Notes: generated by a model from the sequence alone, not told the origin. A stretch of DNA of 64,000 nt from Gordius sp. MW1 (GCA_964036665.1 OZ038527.1:8835835-8899834), one strand, 5' to 3'. Numbered from the stretch's first letter, positions 1-9,579 are shown. Numbers and translations: made by a program.

Positions 1-805
1 AAAAAATCTAAATGTAAATTCTTAAAACAAAAATTTAATCAGGCTCAATAGTAAATTTTGTGTAAAAATGAGAGTTCCTATAAGTTTTCCTAGTTTTTTA
101 AATTATTTTAGATTGAAAGGGTTGAGTTTAAAATAGTCAGATATTGGTATAAGTTCATGATTTTTTAAATTTGGCATAAAAAACATCATAAAAATTAGAG
201 TTGTCCAAGCTTAAGAAAGTCTTAACCCTTTGTTTTTTGAGACATAAAGTTTCTATTGTTCTAAATCCATTTTTTTATAATTTTTCAACTTTGTTTTAAA
301 TTTAAATGACAATAATCCTTTTCTTCAATACAAAAACCCTTAAAATAAAAAAATTTGTGTTTGCCCCTCCCTAAATAAACTTAAACAACTTATGCCGCCC
401 CCCCCCCTATTTTAAAACCTGGCTACGCCCCTGTTTCCAACATCTTCTGGGCTGGTATAAGGTGTGACCTTCTATGTTTTCGACTACTATATAATACAAT
501 ATATGGTATTATATTTATTATATAATATTTAATACAGGGTATTATTATTATTGTATTGTACTATATTATTTATTATATTGCATTATATTACTGTATTGCA
601 TTATATATATCTTGTATTATATTATATTTAATGTATTATAAAATGTTTCTTGTAGTTATTGTATCATATTATATTTATTGCATTATATTTATTATATAAC
701 TTATATTATATTTATTGTTTTGTATTATAATGAATTAGTTTAATGTATTATATTATATTAAATCTATTGTATAATATTTATTGTATAATGTAATATATAT
801 TATAT

Positions 806-1206
806 ATTTTTTTTAAATGTATATATTGTTTATTTGAACGTAAGAACATTAAAAAAACGAAGTGTCAAAATTCGAAAAATATAGAGGATGTAAAACAAAA
901 TAAAAATATTATGATTCAAAGATGTCGCATGTGTCATCTTGTAAAAGTGGCCAACTGTCGGCCAGGGATTTAAAATTGTACTTAGCTATAAAAATACCAA
1001 TTTTTTGTTTAAGTAAAAAATTAGTGGAATATTTAGAGGGCGGGCAGCGACGGCTGATTTCTTTAAAAAGCTTAATGGCGGCCGGACCAAAAGTCCCAGA
1101 ACACGAGGCAACGATAGAGGTAAAGATATTAGATGGTAGGAGGGCCTGGTATTTAACCGTTTTGCGGTGTTCGGCGAGAGTCAAAGCGTTGTAGTTTTGG
1201 TTAGAG
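806..1206 (-). mobile_element. 5'-truncated LINE insertion with 27-bp target duplication
   Basis: The segment is flanked by a perfect 27-bp direct repeat (779-805 and 1207-1233), absent from the matching position of the other foldback copies. Read on the minus strand it ends in a coding remnant, then an AATAAA signal (complement of 829-834) and an 8-nt A run (complement of 807-814) directly against the target duplication. That is the layout left by target-primed reverse transcription. The 5' end is truncated. It could instead be a retrocopy of a cellular mRNA, but the encoded peptide resembles a LINE polymerase tail. Confidence 0.7.
909..1196 (-). pseudogene. C-terminal fragment of a non-LTR reverse transcriptase
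   Basis: About 95 codons read on the minus strand contain AEHRKTVKY, a segment with GTFGPAAIKLFKEISRR, then a hydrophobic stretch and stop. This pattern (charged KY segment, G-x-G-P-x-A, KxLFKEISRR, then an L-Q/K-R/K-I-x-I-x-I block) is what I associate with the extreme C terminus of LINE-type polymerases in invertebrates. No catalytic domain is present and no start codon is needed, since the insertion is 5'-truncated. The overlapping plus-strand 90-codon ORF is treated as its shadow. Family assignment is by recognition, not alignment. Confidence 0.5.
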
Positions 1207-1323
1207 TATTGTATAATGTAATATATATTATATTGTATTTGATTTTTTGTATTTTATTTATTATATTGTATTATATTCATTGTATTATATCATATTTATT
1301 TTATACTATATTATTTTAATTTT

Positions 1324-1485
1324 CATTATGATTTAGAGTCTAATATGTTGCAGTCACGTGTTTAAGAATCGCTAAGTGAAAAATCCGCTTCTGTACAGTG
1401 GACGACTGACCTGTTAGGCGACAACCAATTAGATTACCCGATTCTTAAACACGTGACTGACACATATTAGACTCTAAATCATAAT
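1324..1485. repeat. Inverted repeat where copies 1 and 2 meet
   Basis: Arms 1324-1371 and 1439-1485 are near-perfect reverse complements (both include CACGTGTTTAAGAAT or its complement), separated by about 67 bp that contain GACGACTGACCTGTTAGGCG. The TA-rich arrays beyond the arms are also mutually complementary, so the palindrome extends about 1 kb each way, interrupted by the LINE insertion on the left. Confidence 0.8.
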
Positions 1486-3052
1486 AAAAATTAAAACAAA
1501 AATATAGTATAAATTAAATATAATACAAAAGATTAAATACAATATACTATATATTACATTATACAATAAATATAATACAATAGATTTAATATAATATAAT
1601 ACATTAAATTAATATATTAAAATACAAAACAATAAATATAATATAAGTTATATAATTAATATAATGCAATAAATATAAAATGATACAATAAATACAAGAA
1701 ATATTTTATAATGCATTAAATGTAATATAATACAAGATAATATATTTAATAATATAATTTATATAATATAATAAGATATATATAATGCAATACAGTAAAT
1801 ATAATGCAAAATAATAAATATTATACAATATAATAAATATTATATAGTACAATACAATAATAATAATACAATGCATTAAATATAATATAATAAATATAAT
1901 ACAATATATTGTATTATATAGTAGTCAAAAACATAGGTCATACCTTATACCAGCCCATAAGGTGTTGGAAACATGGGCGTAACCAGGTTTTAGAATGGGG
2001 GGGGGGGTGAAAGTTGTTTAAGTTCATTTAGGGAGGGGCAAACACAATTTTTTTTTTTTTAAGGGTTTTTGTATTAAAGAAAAGGATTATTGTCATTTAA
2101 ATTTAAAACTAAGTTGAAAAATTATAAAAAAATGGATTTAGAACAATAGAAACTTTATGTCTCAAAAAACAAGTTAAGACTTTCTTAAGTTTGGACAACT
2201 CTTATTTTTAGGATGTTTTTTATGCCAAATTTAAAAAATCATGAACTTATACCAATATCTATTTATAAACTGACTATTTTAAACTTTACCCTTTCAATCT
2301 AAAATAATTTTACAAACTAGGAAAACTTATAGGAACTCTCATTTTTACACAAAATTTACTATTGAGTCTGATGAAATTTTTTTTTAAGAATTTACATTTA
2401 AATTTTTTTCATATCTTTAATTCTAACCTTCTATCATGTATTTATATTGAAAAAAATTTAATTGAAGGCCAAAAATAAAAAATAATGGTTAAGAACAGTA
2501 GTAACTTTTTAACATTAAAAACATAGGGCCAAAATTCAATAAGTTCAGACATCTCATATTGATTGTAAGTCCAAAAATGCATAAATGATATATGTTATAA
2601 AAGTTTTAATTTAAATATTATATATTAAACATTTTACGTACATTTGTAGATAATAATTTGTTTAGTTCAGTAAAAGCAGGGATGAGTTTATAATATGCAA
2701 AGTATAAATTAAGTTAAAATTTATATTAAGCCAATGTATTAGCTAATCCTCTATGTATAGAAAAAGTTATTACTTATTGTATATTAGAATGTAAACTTAT
2801 ATTTACTGATGAATTGAGATAAAGTTATAACTGTTTGTTATATAATTGTATGTGAATCACTTCCACATTATCTTTTAAGTTTAAATATTATACCTTGCAA
2901 TACTTCAAACAATCTGAATAACATAATGTCTTAAGGCAGTGATTCTTAACCTAGGGGTCGCGACCCCCAAGGGGGTCGCGAGAAGTTTGCCGGGGGGTCG
3001 CCAAATTTTTTTAGAATAAAATAAAAATATTCAGAAAAGCTTTAGAAAAAAT

Positions 3053-3126
3053 ACTCACCTTGGGATTCGAACTCGTTGCATTATGTTTGTTTACATTTAC
3101 AAGACGTCGCTATAACCACTCACACC
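3053..3126 (-). other. tRNA-like (pol III promoter-like) block inside hAT
   Basis: On the minus strand the block reads GTGAGTGGTTATAGCG, like a tRNA A box and D loop, followed about 40 nt later by GAGTTCGAATCCC, a good match to the B box (GGTTCRANNCC). Spacing is that of a tRNA head. Acceptor pairing is poor and the anticodon arm is not convincing, so I regard it as a tRNA-derived or SINE-like relic in the transposon's 5' region, not a functional tRNA. Confidence 0.4.
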
Positions 3127-3387
3127 ATGCTGCTATTAAAATACGTTGTGAAACTTATTATTTATAATGAAAATAATTTTTTGAATGGTAGATTTTTTTG
3201 CTGTTTCATAATTTATTCATTTTCTAATCTTTAAAATAATTATCTTCATTTAATTTTACAATTCAACAAATTTAACTTCTGAAATTTAAAAATAAAGCGA
3301 ACTTCTCACCACAGACTTTGGATCGCAAAATAGTGCATTATTTCTTATATTGTTTGTTCATTTTAAATAGTTATTATATTCCATATT

Positions 3388-5328
3388 ATGAGCAAAAAGC
3401 AGAAAGAAACATTGGAAATTTTTTTTGGTCTAAATAATCGCGGACCAGGAACTTCAAATATTAGTGAAGGTTCCGATGATGATACAGCGAAAAATGAAAC
3501 GGAAAAAACCAATAGTCCTAAAACTAAAGGTATAAAATCAAGTAACAATAGAATTAGAAAATACTATCGTGATTATATTAAATATGGGTTTGTAAGCATA
3601 GAAGTTCGAGGAACTACAAAACCACAATGTGTTATATGTGGTGTAGTTCTCTCTAATGAATCAATGAAACCTAATAAATTGTGGAGGCATTTAAATCTTA
3701 ACCATGATAAATATAAAAATAAAAAGGAAGATTTTTTTATAAGAAAAAGAGATGAATTAAAAAATCAAAAGACGCTCATAAATGTGACAACTACTACCAA
3801 TAAAAATTTATTAAAAGCTTCATTTATTGCAGCTTTGTACATTGCAAAAGCAAAAAAACCATTTACTATAGCCGAAGAATTATTAAAACCTGCCATGTTT
3901 AATATTTGTAAAGAGCTATTTGAACCCTTTGTGTCAAACAAAATTAAAGAAATACCTTTGTCAAATGATGCAATTTATAATAGAACTTTATTAATAGCTA
4001 ATGATCTTCAGGAACAGTTAACTGGCTATATTAAAAATTCTCCTTGGTTCTCATTACAAATAGATGAATCTACAGATGTTTCTAACAGGAGCATTTGCTT
4101 AGGATACATTCGATTTATTGATTTTATAAAAATGGATATATCTGAAGAATTTCTCTTTTGCATAGACTTAGAAACAGATACAACAAGTGAAAATATATTT
4201 AACAAAATAGATTCCTTTCTGAATACTAATGGCTTACTCTGGAAAAACTGTGTTGGAATTTGCACAGATGGTGCTGCCTCTATGACTGGCTGTTATAAGG
4301 GCATTACATCAAGAATAAAACGTATTGCACATGCAAACATAACAACTACTCATTGTTTTATTCATAGGGAACAATTAGCCTCCAAGGAAATGAGTGAAGA
4401 ATTGAATGAAGTTTTGATAATTTCAGTAAAGATTATAAATTTCATAAAAGGAAGTTCACTAAAGTCAAGATTATTTTCAATTTTTTGTGAAGAAGTTGGC
4501 GCAGATAATAGTTCTCTTTTATTTCACACAGAAGTGAGATGGCTATCACGAGGAAAAATCTTAACTCGTTTATTTGAATTGAGACTGGAAGTTGAACTTT
4601 TTTTAAATGATAAAAACTCCAGCCTATCAAGCTATTTTGATGACAATAATTGGGTCGCTAAATTGTCATATCTAGCGGATATTTTTACAATTCTAAATCA
4701 GTTGAATATATCTATGCAAGGACCTAAATCTGATATTTTTACTATGCATAACAAAATTGAGGCTATGAAAATGAAATTACAAAGATGGATTCAAAGAATA
4801 GACTCAAATATATATGAAATGTTTCCATTCTATTCACAACTAATCTCTGATTCAAAATTTCAATTCGAGAAAGAAAATGTAAATTACTTGATTAAATGTC
4901 ATATTTTAAAATTAATTGATAAATTTGAAAAATATTTCCCTAATGATGAAGGTCACATTACAAAACTCTGGATTCAAGATCCATACAACAATTATAAAAA
5001 TACCAATTTATCATCAGATGATGAAGATTCATTATTAGAATTAATAAATGATTGTAATTTAAAATCTTTGTTTAAAACTAAAAGTTTGGCGCAAGTTTGG
5101 ATACAAATTCGTGCAGAATATCCTCCATTATTTTCAGCAGCAATGCAAAATTTGCTGCCTTTCGCTAGTACATATTTGTGTGAAAAAGGTTTCTCAACTA
5201 TGGTGGATATAAAAACTAAAAAACGCAATCGATTGCGACTAGATTCCTGCATGAGGATAGCATTACAATCAATTGAACCAAGAATTAACAAATTGGTTGA
5301 TGATGTTCAGCAGCAGAAATCTCATTAA
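3388..5328 (+). CDS. hAT transposase, BED finger, ZBED5/SCAND3-like
   Basis: The 646-codon frame is uninterrupted. In order: a low-complexity acidic N terminus; a BED-type zinc finger (C81-x2-C84, H101-x4-H106); an RNase H-like catalytic core with the first Asp in LQIDEST (D226), the second in CTDGAAS (D294), the hAT C-x2-H motif CFIH (323-326) and the RW motif (384-385); and the C-terminal dimerisation region with LCEKGFS, whose Glu (about 599) is the candidate third catalytic residue. The protein would bind the element's ends and cut and paste it in the nucleus. The ATG follows an AT-rich leader and gives the full domain set. All expected catalytic residues are present, so it may be active. 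An AATAAA follows at 5447. Confidence 0.92.
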   Translation: MSKKQKETLEIFFGLNNRGPGTSNISEGSDDDTAKNETEKTNSPKTKGIKSSNNRIRKYYRDYIKYGFVSIEVRGTTKPQCVICGVVLSNESMKPNKLWRHLNLNHDKYKNKKEDFFIRKRDELKNQKTLINVTTTTNKNLLKASFIAALYIAKAKKPFTIAEELLKPAMFNICKELFEPFVSNKIKEIPLSNDAIYNRTLLIANDLQEQLTGYIKNSPWFSLQIDESTDVSNRSICLGYIRFIDFIKMDISEEFLFCIDLETDTTSENIFNKIDSFLNTNGLLWKNCVGICTDGAASMTGCYKGITSRIKRIAHANITTTHCFIHREQLASKEMSEELNEVLIISVKIINFIKGSSLKSRLFSIFCEEVGADNSSLLFHTEVRWLSRGKILTRLFELRLEVELFLNDKNSSLSSYFDDNNWVAKLSYLADIFTILNQLNISMQGPKSDIFTMHNKIEAMKMKLQRWIQRIDSNIYEMFPFYSQLISDSKFQFEKENVNYLIKCHILKLIDKFEKYFPNDEGHITKLWIQDPYNNYKNTNLSSDDEDSLLELINDCNLKSLFKTKSLAQVWIQIRAEYPPLFSAAMQNLLPFASTYLCEKGFSTMVDIKTKKRNRLRLDSCMRIALQSIEPRINKLVDDVQQQKSH

Positions 5329-5403
5329 ATATATTTCCGAATGCATATCCTTTTTATTATAAATGAATTGTTTTTATGTTTAATTATGAAGTTTTTATGT
5401 TGA

Positions 5404-5450
5404 TATTATTTCATTATCTATTTAAATTTTAAATAGATAATGAAATAATA
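5404..5450. repeat. Perfect 47-nt palindrome in transposase 3' region
   Basis: 23-nt arms (5404-5426 and 5428-5450) are exact reverse complements around a single T. It lies 76 nt after the transposase stop, and the AATAAA at 5447-5452 overlaps its right edge. It could be a 3'-end or transcription-terminating hairpin for both strands, or simply an AT-rich cruciform. Confidence 0.8.
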
Positions 5451-5982
5451 AAGTTGTGTTTTATGTTTATTATTTAATAAAATGAAACAATAATAAAAAA
5501 TCATATAATAGATAATTTAACAAATATAAATTATTATAAAAAAAATGGGGGGGTCGCAAAAAAATTATAAAATATTTGGGGGGTCGCATGTATAAAAAGG
5601 TTAAGAACCACTGTCTTAAGGTATGTTATTAATTTTCAATCTTAATATCTTTAGGATCATCATGCACTACTTCAAATAACAATTTAATTTAAGTTATATA
5701 CAAATCAAAGACAAGCTCTAAGTATACAAATTTATTTGATATAATGTTAAAAAATAGTACATATTTAATGCAATGAATTCATATTTTTAACACTGACTAA
5801 TCTAAAGATTTAAAAAATATGCACATAAAATAAGTTGAACATTGAACAGCTCCAGTTGGAAGATCCATGAATTGAGATTACTTGTGCTAAGGTAGCTAAT
5901 ATACATATAAATTCACTTAGGCCCAAAATATGTGGTGTATCTAAAAGCTTTTTGGTACAAAATAAGTAGAATATTGTTTATC

Positions 5983-6320
5983 AACTGCAAGTTTTAAAAA
6001 AGGCATAATTATAATATAAACATATGTGCAAATGTGTCAAATAACCTTATTGGTTTTCATCACTATGAATTCATTGTTTTAACATTGACTAATCTAAAGA
6101 TTTAAAAAATATGCACATAAAATACGTTGAACGAACAGATTGAGTTGGAAGAACTGCAAGTTTTAAAAAAGGCATAATTATAATATAAACATATGTGCAA
6201 ATGTGTCAAATAACCTTATTGGTTTTCATCACTATGAATTCATTGTTTTAACATTGACTAATCTAAAGATTTAAAAAATATGCACATAAAATACGTTGAA
6301 CATTGAACAGATTGAGTTGG
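5983..6320 (+). repeat. 169-bp tandem duplication in foldback copy 2
   Basis: Two direct copies begin at 5983 and 6152 with AACTGCAAGTTTTAAAAAAG. Each continues through a block shared with 5775-5870 and, in reverse, with 7560-7690 and 15345-15450. The second copy is nearly identical, implying a recent duplication. Confidence 0.75.
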
Positions 6321-6590
6321 AAGATCAATGAATTGAGATTACTTCTAATGTAGCTAAAATACATATAAATTCACTTAGGCCCAAAAATCTTACTTTTATG
6401 TGGTGCATCTTAAAGCTTTTTGGTACAAAATAAGTAGAATATATATGAACTGAACGTATGTGCAAATGTGTCAAATAACCTTATTGGTTTTCATTACTTG
6501 GTTATCACTTGTATTTTTCTCCAGTTAAGCTCATTCTAGTCGCACATAAATCTGTAACCTAATTGGTTGTCGCCTAATAGGTCAGTCGTC

Positions 6591-6883
6591 CACGAATCCC
6601 ATTCATAATGCCAATCATCCACAATGCCAATGACTGTATTATTTTTAAGTAATAGCTCATTATACAGTTAATTCTATTATAATGATTATATTATATCCAT
6701 GTGTACTAATTGTACTTATAATATTCCCTAACCCTAGCCCTAACACTAACCCTAACCCTACCCCTTAATTTTGATTGGTTAAGCCATTGGCGGTCTAAAG
6801 CATTGGCATTATGGACGATTGGCATTGTGAACAGAAGCGTCGTCCACTGTACCAGATTCGAAAAATCGTCTAATGTTCCAGAT
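6591..6883. other. Unique spacer between foldback copies 2 and 3
   Basis: About 290 bp lie between the facing ends of copies 2 and 3. The spacer holds short repeats of ATGCCAAT/CATTGGC type and a degenerate telomere-like array (6726-6766). No gene is visible. Confidence 0.5.
6726..6766 (+). repeat. Interstitial telomere-like CCCTAA array
   Basis: Six consecutive hexamers are CCCTAA or one-base variants (CCCTAG, CACTAA, CCCTAC), with more CCC following. This is the complement of TTAGGG repeats, sitting in the spacer at the centre of a large inverted repeat. It could be a healed or inserted telomeric fragment, or chance in a low-complexity region. Confidence 0.55.
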
Positions 6884-7769
6884 TCGAATGGTACAGTAGA
6901 CGACTGACCTATTAGGCAACAACCAATTAGATTACGCGATTCTTAAACACGTGACTGCAACATATAAGACTCTAAATCATAATGAAAATTAAAAATTAAA
7001 ATAATATAGTATAAATATGATATAAATATAATACAATAAATATAATACAATATAATAAATATAATACAATATAATAAATATAATACAAAAGATTAAATAC
7101 AATATAATATATATTACATTATACAATAAATATAATACAATAGATTTAATATAATATAATACATAATACAAAACAATAAATATAAGACTGACCTGTTAGG
7201 CGACAACCAATTAGGTTACAGATTTATGTGCGCTTCGAATGAGCGCGACTGGAGAAAAAAACAAGTGATAACCAAGTGATGAAAACCAATATTTGATAGA
7301 TTTGCACATATTTATAAAGTTAGTTTCCAATAATGTGGTCGCTGGACGACCGAAATATCTAAACCCATTTCCACCCTCGCATTTTATCAATCCTAAACTA
7401 CCATTATTGGAAATAACTTTATAAATTATAATGGATTGATAGTACATAAATACATTTGCACATATGTTTATATTAGTTGTAACAAGTTCAATCTTGTCTT
7501 CATCAAGTAAATTTATGTGCTATTTTCTAATCTTTATAATAGTTATGGTTGTAATCTCAATTCATTGATCTTCCAACTCAAGCTGTCCAATGTTCTAAGT
7601 ATTTAATGTGCATATTTTTTGAATCTTTAGATTAGTCAATGTTAAAACAATGAATTTTAAAAAGAATTACAATTAAAGCTCAAACCTAGGGTTGACCTCA
7701 CATCTGTCACCACAAAATATTACCTATTCATTGCATTAGTGAAGAAACACAAAGTGATAACTAAGTGAT

Positions 7770-8526
7770 TGTTAAGTTCGCCTAGACAGGAAATTCACTT
7801 AACAGGAAACGAGGGGTTACTACTGTTTTGGACTTTAAATCTGAACGGGAAAGTTACTATGGGTGACGACTATTTGACAACTACCAACTACACTTTAAAT
7901 ATTGCTTTATTGTTTCAACTATACACACTTGTCGCTGATAATATCATAAGTCTACGATCGGGGTATAACAGGCGTAATAAGAAAGGGAATACGGGGAATA
8001 ATGATTGTACAACTATTTGGGATTTTTCAATTGCGACCGGGAATATATTTAACAGTCAGTTTTTCACGGGGGAGGGGAAAATCACTCTATCGAAACTTGT
8101 TCAAAAATCAACGCTCTGCTTCGTATCCCTTTTGCTGGGGCTTATATAGGTTTTATATTCCCTTGGCCTAGATCTTTATCCTTGAAACTTCTTTGCTTTT
8201 CTAACCCTTTTTCCATGCCAACTTTTGATGAATGGCCCTTCACTTCCCTTGCCTTTCCACGGCCTCTGGAATCCTTATCTGACAGTTTTAGGTTTCCCCT
8301 ACCTTTCTTGTGCCAATTCAATATTTATTACCCGGTTCTGTCGCATTCTTGCTTCTTTCTGCTACCTCTTTCAGGCCAAGTTTTAATTTATAGCTGTATC
8401 CTTGCACTACTTAACTACCCGCCCAAATTTCATGACCTTCCTTCTCCTTTAGCTTAGCTTTCCCCTCATCACGTGTCATCCCCATCACGTGTGGTAACCA
8501 AATATGGAATTCTCATGGATATGACA
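7770..8526 (-). repeat. 3' LTR of minus-strand gypsy element
   Basis: 757 bp, TGTTAAG to ATATGACA on the plus strand. In element orientation it begins TGTCATAT, carries two ACACGTGATG repeats near its start (8467-8495), possible E-box sites, and a TATATAAG box (complement near 8143-8155). Apparent ORFs inside it are not genes. Confidence 0.95.
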
Positions 8527-8538
8527 CCTCCCTTTTTT
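8527..8538 (-). other. Polypurine tract of minus-strand gypsy element
   Basis: On the minus strand AAAAAAGGGAGG directly abuts the 3' LTR, the expected primer site for plus-strand DNA synthesis. Confidence 0.85.
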
Positions 8539-8597
8539 CGGGCATCAAGTCTCGGGGGGGGGGTCTTTTGGTTGCGTGTTCACGATGGCTGAAACCA

Positions 8598-8735
8598 GTG
8601 GTCGCAGGTGGGTGAAACAGATGGTTGGTTCAGGTGGGTGGAACAAGTGGTTGTCGCAGGTGGGTGGAACAAGTGGTTGTCTCAGGTGGGTGGAACAAGT
8701 GGTTGTCTCAGGTGGGTGGAACAAGTGGTGGGGTC
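8598..8735 (+). repeat. 26-bp tandem repeat (about five copies)
   Basis: A unit close to GTGGTTGTCTCAGGTGGGTG plus GAACAA is repeated about five times, the last three almost identical, between the last ORF and the polypurine tract of the retrotransposon. ORFs reading through it are by-products of the repeat. Its role is unknown. Confidence 0.85.
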
Positions 8736-9120
8736 TTTGAATGGTTGGGATTCTCCAATTTTGATCGTTCGCTTCCTAGTTCTTGTTTAAGTTTTCCAGT
8801 TTCTATTTTGCTCCTTTTGATTGTCCTTGTGATACGTCACCTATTATTAAATATAAATGCTGCCCGATCCCTACTACAGGATCAGTAGCCATGTCACCCT
8901 TCTAATTTTAAACACTTTCAAGTCATAAACCCTTTTATTTCCAAGACTCTTTATTATCATCCAAGAATAACACATCACTCGGCGATTAAATTATATACAT
9001 AACCGAACACACAATGAATAATTATATCAATACCACGTCACACGAAAAATCTATTATATAAATAACAGTTTACACGGAAAACAGATTATATACATAGACG
9101 GGCAATTGTCTCGTCGTTTT

Positions 9121-9468
9121 TTACTCCTTCATTTCTTCTAGTTTGAAATTTTTCAACCTCTCTTCAATTTCCTCCCAAATGTTAGTTGGGGGTTTAGATT
9201 TCGTCTGGGTTTCTCCCTCTGTCTGGGTCCCTATACTCTTAAAATTGTCCTCCCTTTTCGCTTTCTCCACCTTTTCTCTAGTCCATCTCCTTTTTATCCC
9301 TCTATTTGTACATTTTCTCCCCCTGCTCCTCCAGGGGCATGTCTGCCACCGATGAGTCCCTCGCTCATCACATATGTAACAGATAATACCCTCCACCTGT
9401 ACTTCTGCCCAGTACCGACATTGCCATGTTCTATGGCTACTATATTCCCAACACACTTTGCAATGCAC
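9121..9468 (-). CDS. Third ORF of gypsy element: double zinc-knuckle protein
   Basis: A 115-codon frame downstream of integrase, in the position where env or accessory genes lie. It holds two C-x2-C-x5-H-x4-C motifs (beginning CKVC and CYIC), spaced one residue wider than retroviral knuckles, then basic clusters (KRRW, EKAKRE) and a charged C terminus. There is no ATG at the N terminus: the frame opens right after TTATTATAG, a good splice acceptor, so expression from a spliced RNA is likely. No signal peptide or membrane segment is seen, so it is not an envelope gene. A nucleic-acid-binding role is inferred. Confidence 0.55.
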   Translation of the reverse strand: MHCKVCWEYSSHRTWQCRYWAEVQVEGIICYICDERGTHRWQTCPWRSRGRKCTNRGIKRRWTREKVEKAKREDNFKSIGTQTEGETQTKSKPPTNIWEEIEERLKNFKLEEMKE

Positions 9469-9579
9469 CTATAATAAAATCATTTCATTTCTTACTCAGG
9501 ATCGCGAGTTATAACATGTTTATACTTAAATTACACTCTTTATTTACACACATCTATATATATATATATATTTTTTTTT

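Larger units (their letters stand above)
1..1400 (+). mobile_element. Foldback-like element, copy 1 (cut by window start)
   Basis: This stretch matches 16407-18110 in the same orientation and 1439-2430 as its reverse complement. It is a long stretch of TA-rich short-period repeat (about 480-805 and 1207-1320) followed by a conserved terminal block (1324-1371) carrying GTCACGTGTTTAAGAAT. Its left end lies outside the window. Relative to the other copies it carries one extra 401-bp insertion (806-1206). No ORF of its own is visible, so it is non-autonomous or a degenerate structural repeat. The family is not recognised. The inverted arrangement of copies, not a known superfamily signature, is the basis of the call. 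Confidence 0.6.
2937..5613 (+). mobile_element. Complete hAT-superfamily DNA transposon
   Basis: The ends are CAGTGATTCTTAACC (2937) and the complement GGTTAAGAACCACTG (ending 5613), a 15-bp terminal inverted repeat with one mismatch, with subterminal GGGGTCGC blocks inside both ends. An 8-bp target duplication TCTTAAGG flanks it exactly (2929-2936 and 5614-5621). Length is 2677 bp with one intact transposase gene. The termini and 8-bp duplication are diagnostic of hAT, and the end sequence is typical of the ZBED5/Charlie-like group. The perfect duplication and open frame point to a recent insertion. Confidence 0.95.
1401..6590 (-). mobile_element. Foldback-like element, copy 2 (inverted), interrupted by hAT
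   Basis: The copy is bounded by 37-bp terminal inverted repeats: 1401-1437 starts GACGACTGACCTGTTAGGCG and 6554-6590 is its reverse complement with two or three changes. Without the 2685 bp added by the hAT insertion and its duplication, it is about 2.5 kb. Its interior is the reverse complement of blocks at 7260-7740, 15213-15680 and 16230-17290. It contains the TA-rich array (1495-1925), a segment with the GGGCGTAACCAGG motif shared with the MITE family (1973 on), and a tandem duplication near 5983-6320. No ORF belongs to it. Confidence 0.6.

Noticed and set aside
480-800. CRISPR-like or satellite array in TA-rich DNA
   Set aside because: Short-period TA-rich repeats without regular spacers; part of the foldback element.
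922-1194. 90-codon plus-strand ORF in foldback copy 1
   Set aside because: It lies opposite the LINE polymerase fragment, which explains the open frame.
8182-8457. 91-codon ORF inside the 3' LTR (repeated at 14868-15143 in the 5' LTR)
   Set aside because: Non-coding LTR sequence; on the opposite strand to transcription, no domain.
8608-8888. Trp/Gly-rich repeat proteins in two frames
   Set aside because: Produced by the 26-bp tandem repeat; no start context or homology.
9121-9468. Envelope gene in the gypsy element
   Set aside because: No signal peptide, membrane anchor or glycosylation pattern; zinc knuckles instead.
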